Origin: Bacteroidia bacterium
GTDB lineage: Bacteria > Bacteroidota > Bacteroidia > Cytophagales > Cyclobacteriaceae
Length of the DNA: 64,000 nt
NCBI GenBank assembly: GCA_030432655.1
Contig: JAUILA010000007.1
Coordinates: forward strand, 1 to 64,000
Direction: 5' to 3'
The notes under the pieces: model-generated
What the model was told of the DNA's origin: nothing
Database searches by the model: none
The model's input: the letters and a program-made list of their open reading frames with translations, nothing else
Made by a program: the position numbers and the translations under genes
Part shown: positions 58,594 through 64,000 of the stretch, piece after piece
How positions within the stretch are numbered: the first letter of the stretch is position 1
Layout: each line of letters opens with the position of its first letter

Positions 58594-60813
58594 TTACGCA
58601 GGATCTTCGTTTCGACCCGACCAGGTAGGTTGAAATGATCCCGTTGCGCGGGTGATTTGCACCGGGATTCCGGTAAGGCGAACCATCCCGGAAATACGGT
58701 CAATATGCTTCGGCCCGTCTTTGGCCAGCAAATTAACATTCACCCCCTTTGTCTTATTGGCGACTGATAAACCACGCGCATGCTGATGGCCCCAGCCATG
58801 GGGAACCGCCACGGTTCCCGGCATGAGCGTGTCCAGTTTCTTTACCTGAATCCGTATGGCCGCCGGATCAGTCCGTATATCCACCCATTCATTCTCCTGA
58901 ATTTCCAGGCGCTCCATATCCCGGGGATGGAGGTAGGCATAGTTGGTATCCCTGCCGCCTGCTATCATTCGCGGAATATTATGTGTCCAGGAATTATGGG
59001 TAGTTACCGCCCGTCGGGTGATTAGCTTGAAGAACGATCTGTCCCGTATCTCCTGTCGAAAATCCTCTTCCAGTTTTGCCGCAAAGGCAATCAGTTCCCC
59101 GGGGGCCAGCTTCACCTTCTTATCAGCGGTCATCACCCTTTCGGGCAGGAAGGATCCTGCCTGATGATCAGGCCGGGGATGGCCATGCGGAAACCGAAGT
59201 AATTTATTGAATGATTTCTGGCGCGAGAGGCGCAGGAGGCCATTCAAAATAGACTCCTGGGGAATGTCACGATGTTTTTTCTTTCGGCGACGTGAATGAT
59301 AAGCCGCGGTCAATTCAAAAAACTTTTGGGCGGGGACAGAATCAAACAGTGAAACACCCGAAGCCCTGGCGAGGTCAAGGTATATGGAACCCTCATCGCG
59401 TTGTTCGCCTCTCGGTTGAACTACGGCCTTTGTGGCCTGCAGGTAAGGCTTCATCTGCAATCCAAGCATCAGCGGAAAAATAAACGGAAGGTCCGGACGC
59501 TGGAGCGGATCGGTGCAGGGAAGAACATAGTGTGCTTCTGAAGCAGTTTCGTTCTGATAAATATCAAGGGTTACCAGCAATTCCAGCTGACGGAAAGCCT
59601 TTCGAAGACGGCCGGAATTGGCCATGGTGATCAGCGGGTTGCCCCCGGTCACAAAAAGTGCCTTGACCTGTCTGTCGCCAGGTGTCAGAATCTCATCAGC
59701 CAGTATTCCACCCGGGTATGCATCATTGACTGCTGTAAACCCGCCGATCCGTGAGGTATCATCGCGCATCAGCAGCCCCTTTTTTACCCCGAATCTTATA
59801 AAATCAATTATACCCTTTCCAACAAGCGTACCCCCTTTTCTGTCCAGATTCCCGGATACTGCATTAATAACCTCCTGGATCCAGAAAGCCAGGGTACCGT
59901 TGCCTCCCATATTGACGCCAGTCGAACTATACAGTGCCGATCCATCCGCAGCAATATATGCGGCAACCATTTCACTTAGCTGCTCAGGTTCAATGCCCGT
60001 AACCTCTGCGGTCCGTGCTGAAGGCCAGGCAGATGCCAGTGCACGAACCTCCTCAAATCCATCCAGGTGCTGCTTTATCAGATCTTCCCTGGTTCCCCCC
60101 TGTTCAATCAGCTCATGAAGAAATGATAAGTAAAAGAAAACATCCGTACCGGGCCGTATGTATACATGATTTCCCGCTACCTGGGCCGATTCAGTTTTCC
60201 GCGGATCAACAAAATACAGCTTAGCCCCCTTCCCGGAAAGCTGTTTCAGTTTTTCCATGGGGTTCGGAACCTGGAGGAACGACCATTTGGATATCACCGG
60301 ATTGGCTCCGACTATGATCAGGCATTGTACATTCTCTATATCAGGAAAAGGCTGTGTAAAAGGAAATCCGTACATGTGCCGGGCAACGGCGAATTTATTG
60401 GAGCAATCCTGGGTGGCGGAAGCATACATGCTCTTCGAACCAATCCCGGTCATGAACCCCTGTGCGAATACCGGGTGCAGGACGCTAAAACCTGCCGCTG
60501 TGCCCACATACATTCCGATGGCATCCGGTCCGTCATTCTTTCTGATTTCCTTTACTTTTTCACCAATCCCTTTCAGGGCATCATCCCAGGAAATTTCTTC
60601 ATAGGTTCCATCCGCCCGCCGCCTTAATGGATGCTCAAGACGGTCGGGTGAATCATACATTTCATGCTGTTTTAATCCTTTTACACAGGAGAATCCCTGG
60701 GTGGTAATATGATCGGTATCTGGCAGGATCGATGTAATACGTTCTCCCTCCGTTTCGATTTTAAGACCGCACAGTGATTCGCAAATCCTGCAAAAAGAAT
60801 AATGAGTTGCCAT
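58594..60813 (-). CDS. Molybdopterin-dependent oxidoreductase with one [4Fe-4S] site
   Basis: The 739-residue protein has C8, C11, C15 and C43 as a [4Fe-4S] motif (CRICESLCG and GFSCVKG) and molybdopterin domains typical of the DMSO-reductase family. C137 in ATQDCSNK probably ligates molybdenum. No signal peptide is present, so it is cytoplasmic. The exact reaction (formate or another oxidation) cannot be read. It is translated directly before the SDR gene. Confidence 0.75.
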   Translation of the reverse strand: MATHYSFCRICESLCGLKIETEGERITSILPDTDHITTQGFSCVKGLKQHEMYDSPDRLEHPLRRRADGTYEEISWDDALKGIGEKVKEIRKNDGPDAIGMYVGTAAGFSVLHPVFAQGFMTGIGSKSMYASATQDCSNKFAVARHMYGFPFTQPFPDIENVQCLIIVGANPVISKWSFLQVPNPMEKLKQLSGKGAKLYFVDPRKTESAQVAGNHVYIRPGTDVFFYLSFLHELIEQGGTREDLIKQHLDGFEEVRALASAWPSARTAEVTGIEPEQLSEMVAAYIAADGSALYSSTGVNMGGNGTLAFWIQEVINAVSGNLDRKGGTLVGKGIIDFIRFGVKKGLLMRDDTSRIGGFTAVNDAYPGGILADEILTPGDRQVKALFVTGGNPLITMANSGRLRKAFRQLELLVTLDIYQNETASEAHYVLPCTDPLQRPDLPFIFPLMLGLQMKPYLQATKAVVQPRGEQRDEGSIYLDLARASGVSLFDSVPAQKFFELTAAYHSRRRKKKHRDIPQESILNGLLRLSRQKSFNKLLRFPHGHPRPDHQAGSFLPERVMTADKKVKLAPGELIAFAAKLEEDFRQEIRDRSFFKLITRRAVTTHNSWTHNIPRMIAGGRDTNYAYLHPRDMERLEIQENEWVDIRTDPAAIRIQVKKLDTLMPGTVAVPHGWGHQHARGLSVANKTKGVNVNLLAKDGPKHIDRISGMVRLTGIPVQITRATGSFQPTWSGRNEDPA

Positions 60814-60948
60814 TTCTCAGGAAATAAAATTATCTGAAGACCCTTGTGAACCCAATGGATCAGGGAAAAAGATAATAAAATTTTTCAAGAAGTTCCGGCA
60901 GGTTCGCGCAACAGGAACAGGCAACTAGCCTGCCGGGAGATTATGTAA

Positions 60949-63348
60949 TTATTGGTTTCTCAAGGTATCCACCGGATTCTGTCTTGCCGCCAGAAACGTC
61001 TGGACGCCCACAACCATAAAAGAAAGAAGGCCTGAAACCAGGATGGTAACCAGGAAAATCCATGGGTTGAGCCCCCCGTGATAAGCAAAACCACTCAGCC
61101 ATTCACGACCGAAATACCAGATCAATGGAATGATGATAATATTGGCTACCAAAACCAAAACCATAAATTCTTTGGAAAGCAATCCGATGATCATGGACTC
61201 ACTGGCTCCCATAATTTTACGAATGCCTATCTCACGGGTTCGGGAAACTACCATAAAGGAAACCAGTCCAAGCAGGCCGATTATCGCGATCACGATGGTA
61301 AGTACGGCAAAAAGTATCAGCACATTCATAAGTCGTTCCTCCCTCCGGTATTGCTGGTCAAATTCCTCATCCAGAAAGAAATAATTCATCGTGTAGTCTC
61401 CCAACACCTCATTCCAGATCACATCCGCCTGATCCATTAGTTGGCGCGTGTTACCGGTGACAAACTTAACAGCAAAATATCTGCCCCATGAAAGCTCATA
61501 ATCCATAGCCATCGGCCAGATATTCTCCTGCAAACCCATTCCGTGAAAGTCCTTGACTACCCCTATCACCTCCCCGGCAGGCGAGCGTGAAGGGGAAACG
61601 ATGCGTTTTCCGATTGCGTTTTCCGGCGACACCCACCCCATCTCACGAACAGTGGTTTCGTTGATGATCAGCCCGTCATCCACGTCACTCTGTCGTTTTG
61701 GATCAAAATTTCTTCCGGCCAGCAATGTGAGGCCGAGCGTTTCCAGATAGTTTTCGTCAATGGCCATGTATTCTGTGTCGACTTGTTCGGCATTCTCCCC
61801 CTGGTCCTCGGCATAGGCCCATTGCCCCTGCCAGCCCGGTCTCCCGGGCAGAGCATTGGTCTGGGTGACTTGTTCCACGTCTCCCAGCTCGCGCAAACGG
61901 TTTCCGAAAACCTGGTAAGAAGACGATCCCGGTACCCGGGTTACATCAAATACCACAATCTGTTCTTTGTCAAACCCCGGATCGGTTTCCTGCATGAATT
62001 TAAGCTGACTGATCACAATGAAAGTCGCCATAACCAGGGCGCCGGAGACAGCAAACTGGAATATGACCAGACCGCGACGCAGATTGACCCCTTTACGGGT
62101 CCCTCCGATTTTTGTTTTGAGCACTTCTGCCGGCTGATACCCGGAGAGAATACGGGAAGGATAGAATCCGGCAAAAAAAGTTATCAGAATGATCAGGACA
62201 CTCATTCCAATGAGCATTGGCGGGGTGAGAAGTGAACTCAATTCATAGTGTTTACCCATCAAATCATTGAAAAACGGCAGCAAGAGATCAATAAATAGCG
62301 CTACAAGACAAAAGGAAATAACCGTCACAACAAATACTTCCACCTGGAACTGCCAGAAAACCGCACTCCGGGAAGAACCGACAATTTTTCTCATCCCCAC
62401 CTCGCGCGCCCTGTATACCGACCGGGCCGTTGACAGATTAATGTAATTGATACAGGCAAGGATGAGGACAAAAAGCGCAATGGCACTTACCAGGTACACC
62501 TGGTCGATTGAGCCGTCGGGTCCGAATCCGTTGGCAAAATCCGATCGCAGATAAATGTCATTAAGCGGGATCAGTCCGACCGACAGGTCGACGCCAAATT
62601 GATCCAGCATATCCCCGACTCTTTCGCGGTACAATTCAGCGGCTTTCGCTGACAGGTCCTCGACGGAAGCATTCTCCCGCAACAACAAATAGTTGCGTAC
62701 ATTAAAATTTCCCCAGCCTTCAGCATATGAGAAATCTGAACTCAGCCGTTCAAAAGTGGCAAAGGACACCAATCCTTCAAACTGAATATGAGAATGACCA
62801 GGCACGTTTTCAATTACCCCGGTCACTTCAAATTCCAGGCTGTCACGAATAAGAAGCGTTTGTCCCAGCGCTTTTCCTTCAGGAAAGTACGCATCCCTGA
62901 GATCACGGGTAAGCACAATTGTAAAGGGTTTGGCCAGAGCCTCAACCGGATCACCTTCAATAAAATCAAAACTGAAAATTCGGAAAAATTCATTGTCCGC
63001 ATAGAACATTTCATGTTCGTGTCGCTTGTTTTCGTGGAAAATCATCATTGACGGACCGGTGCGCCGGGTATAGGTGGTGCTCTCGACTTCCGGATATTCC
63101 TCTGCCAGGATCCTGGCCACCGGCCAGCTGTTGGTTTCCATTCCGCCACCTTCTGTGTTGACGGTAACTATTTTATAAATCCTGTCCTTTTTATCGTGGA
63201 AATTATCAAAGGACAATTCATCCAGGACAAACAGCAATATCAGGACAGAAACCGTCAGTCCGAGAGCCAGTCCTGCCACATTGATGATTGAGTATATCTT
63301 AAACCTCCAAAGGTTTCGCAACGCGATTTTTATATAATTTCGGATCAT
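60949..63348 (-). CDS. FtsX-type ABC transporter permease, two FtsX domains
   Basis: The 799-residue protein parallels the permease at 1179-3581: N-terminal helix, MacB-like periplasmic domain, FtsX core containing EVGMRKIVGS (about residue 320) and a final core with EIGIRKIMGA. The two share layout but modest identity, so they are likely old paralogs. No ATPase is adjacent. A 16-base palindrome lies upstream. Confidence 0.85.
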   Translation of the reverse strand: MIRNYIKIALRNLWRFKIYSIINVAGLALGLTVSVLILLFVLDELSFDNFHDKKDRIYKIVTVNTEGGGMETNSWPVARILAEEYPEVESTTYTRRTGPSMMIFHENKRHEHEMFYADNEFFRIFSFDFIEGDPVEALAKPFTIVLTRDLRDAYFPEGKALGQTLLIRDSLEFEVTGVIENVPGHSHIQFEGLVSFATFERLSSDFSYAEGWGNFNVRNYLLLRENASVEDLSAKAAELYRERVGDMLDQFGVDLSVGLIPLNDIYLRSDFANGFGPDGSIDQVYLVSAIALFVLILACINYINLSTARSVYRAREVGMRKIVGSSRSAVFWQFQVEVFVVTVISFCLVALFIDLLLPFFNDLMGKHYELSSLLTPPMLIGMSVLIILITFFAGFYPSRILSGYQPAEVLKTKIGGTRKGVNLRRGLVIFQFAVSGALVMATFIVISQLKFMQETDPGFDKEQIVVFDVTRVPGSSSYQVFGNRLRELGDVEQVTQTNALPGRPGWQGQWAYAEDQGENAEQVDTEYMAIDENYLETLGLTLLAGRNFDPKRQSDVDDGLIINETTVREMGWVSPENAIGKRIVSPSRSPAGEVIGVVKDFHGMGLQENIWPMAMDYELSWGRYFAVKFVTGNTRQLMDQADVIWNEVLGDYTMNYFFLDEEFDQQYRREERLMNVLILFAVLTIVIAIIGLLGLVSFMVVSRTREIGIRKIMGASESMIIGLLSKEFMVLVLVANIIIIPLIWYFGREWLSGFAYHGGLNPWIFLVTILVSGLLSFMVVGVQTFLAARQNPVDTLRNQ

Positions 63349-63450
63349 AACAGAAGATGAATCGAATAGAATGCCAGATGGTTATAAAGCCAATTTTACA
63401 CAATCTGACCCATTCCTGATGTAAACCAGTGTCCATTCACACTCCATCGA

Positions 63451-63466
63451 TGTCCGCATGCGGACA
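63451..63466. promoter_or_regulatory. Perfect 16-base palindrome between the permease and MscS genes
   Basis: TGTCCGCATGCGGACA is exactly self-complementary. It lies 102 bases before the permease start and 77 before the MscS start, positioned to control both. I do not know the regulator. Confidence 0.5.
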
Positions 63467-63543
63467 CTTTTGATCTTTGGTTTTTTGGTGACCACCTGTT
63501 ACAATCCATTTTTTTGGTTAATTTTCGTGCATTCACAATTCCT

Positions 63544-64000
63544 ATGGATATCAACCTGGTAGAATGGATTGAAGAGCACTGGATGATAAGGCCGGTGATC
63601 CAGTACAAGATTTTTTACAGTGTACTTGTGATCCTGGTCCTGTCAGGACTACGGTATATTGCCAATAAGCTAATCTACCGCACCGTCAATGATGTAAAAG
63701 TCAGGTATCAGTGGCGAAACGGCATCAAGAATACCGTCTATGTGCTGACGATTGTGATCATCCTGACTATCTGGATGGAGAATATTGATTCGCTGGCCAC
63801 CTTCCTGGGACTGGTAAGTGCGGGTCTGGCCATTGCCCTGCAAACACCAATCGTTAACCTGGCCGGCTACCTCTTCATCATAATTCGCAAACCATTTGAA
63901 GTAGGTGACCGGATCCAGATCGGCGAGCATGCCGGTGATGTGATTGATATCCGGTTTTTCCAGTTTACAATCAACGAAATAGGCAACTGGGTAGATGCAG
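63544..64000 (+). CDS. MscS-family mechanosensitive channel, N-terminal part only
   Basis: ATG 63544 opens a frame that runs past the window end (152 codons visible). It has a first helix near 25-45, then LGLVSAGLAIALQTPIVNLAGYLFIIIRKPFEVGDRI, the MscS pore helix and beta-domain entry. It is the third MscS-family gene in the window but lacks a large periplasmic domain at its N-terminus. Confidence 0.8.
   Translation, partial: MDINLVEWIEEHWMIRPVIQYKIFYSVLVILVLSGLRYIANKLIYRTVNDVKVRYQWRNGIKNTVYVLTIVIILTIWMENIDSLATFLGLVSAGLAIALQTPIVNLAGYLFIIIRKPFEVGDRIQIGEHAGDVIDIRFFQFTINEIGNWVDA

Overview
The window looks like chromosomal DNA of a Bacteroidota bacterium, probably Cytophagales-like. The evidence is several TonB-dependent receptors with carboxypeptidase-like N-domains, FtsX-type permeases without an attached ATPase, Bacteroidota-type promoters (TAnnTTTG with TTG about 20 bases upstream), families such as DUF4494, the 10016-10456 membrane family and a PVC-type c-heme lipoprotein, and few recognisable Shine-Dalgarno sites. 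GC is moderate (roughly 47 percent by eye). I see no phage, insertion sequence, CRISPR array or rRNA. The placement is inference from gene families, not from a marker-gene tree.

Layout. 1-5.6 kb: sugar kinase plus nucleotidyltransferase, an FtsX permease, a tandem pair of lipoproteins (one interrupted by a stop) and tRNA-Leu(GAG) with its own promoter and terminator. 5.6-7.9 kb: egtB-egtD, ergothioneine synthesis. 8.4-10.9 kb: subtilisin-like protease and small membrane or secreted proteins. 10.9-21.4 kb: a metal and cofactor uptake block. It holds a zinc-type TonB receptor and partner lipoprotein, each behind the same 15-bp palindrome; a large MscS channel; a BtuB-type receptor behind a cobalamin riboswitch; and a third receptor behind a DtxR-like palindrome. 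21.4-29.5 kb: unknown small proteins, an AI-2E-family permease, an S9D peptidase, DUF4494, DUF2383 and DUF3891 proteins and an AraC regulator. 29.5-37.8 kb: a c-heme/HEAT lipoprotein, a membrane-anchored AraC-TPR regulator, a secreted cupin, an ion channel translationally coupled to an isochorismatase-like pseudoenzyme, and a membrane protein/HTH pair.

38.0-42.6 kb: a three-gene cassette of a Y-family polymerase, a four-helix-bundle protein and a short DnaE with a degenerate PHP domain. It is preceded by an inverted repeat and a homopyrimidine tract, and is the best candidate for an unusual system, a mutasome-like translesion unit. 42.6-54.2 kb: a PD40 propeller protein, carboxylesterase, a frameshifted membrane/beta-barrel-like gene, a SnoaL-like protein, bioA, an MscS channel overlapping a DUF3352-like propeller protein, and a minimal ABC pair. 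54.2-64 kb: GH2 glycosidase, Tat-exported Gfo/Idh/MocA oxidoreductase, a directly abutting molybdopterin oxidoreductase/SDR pair, a second FtsX permease, and the start of a third MscS channel.

Across the whole window the heptamer GGAGAAT (or ATTCTCC) occurs about once per kilobase, in both orientations and in several reading frames. That is far more than composition predicts and is not explained by any single gene.
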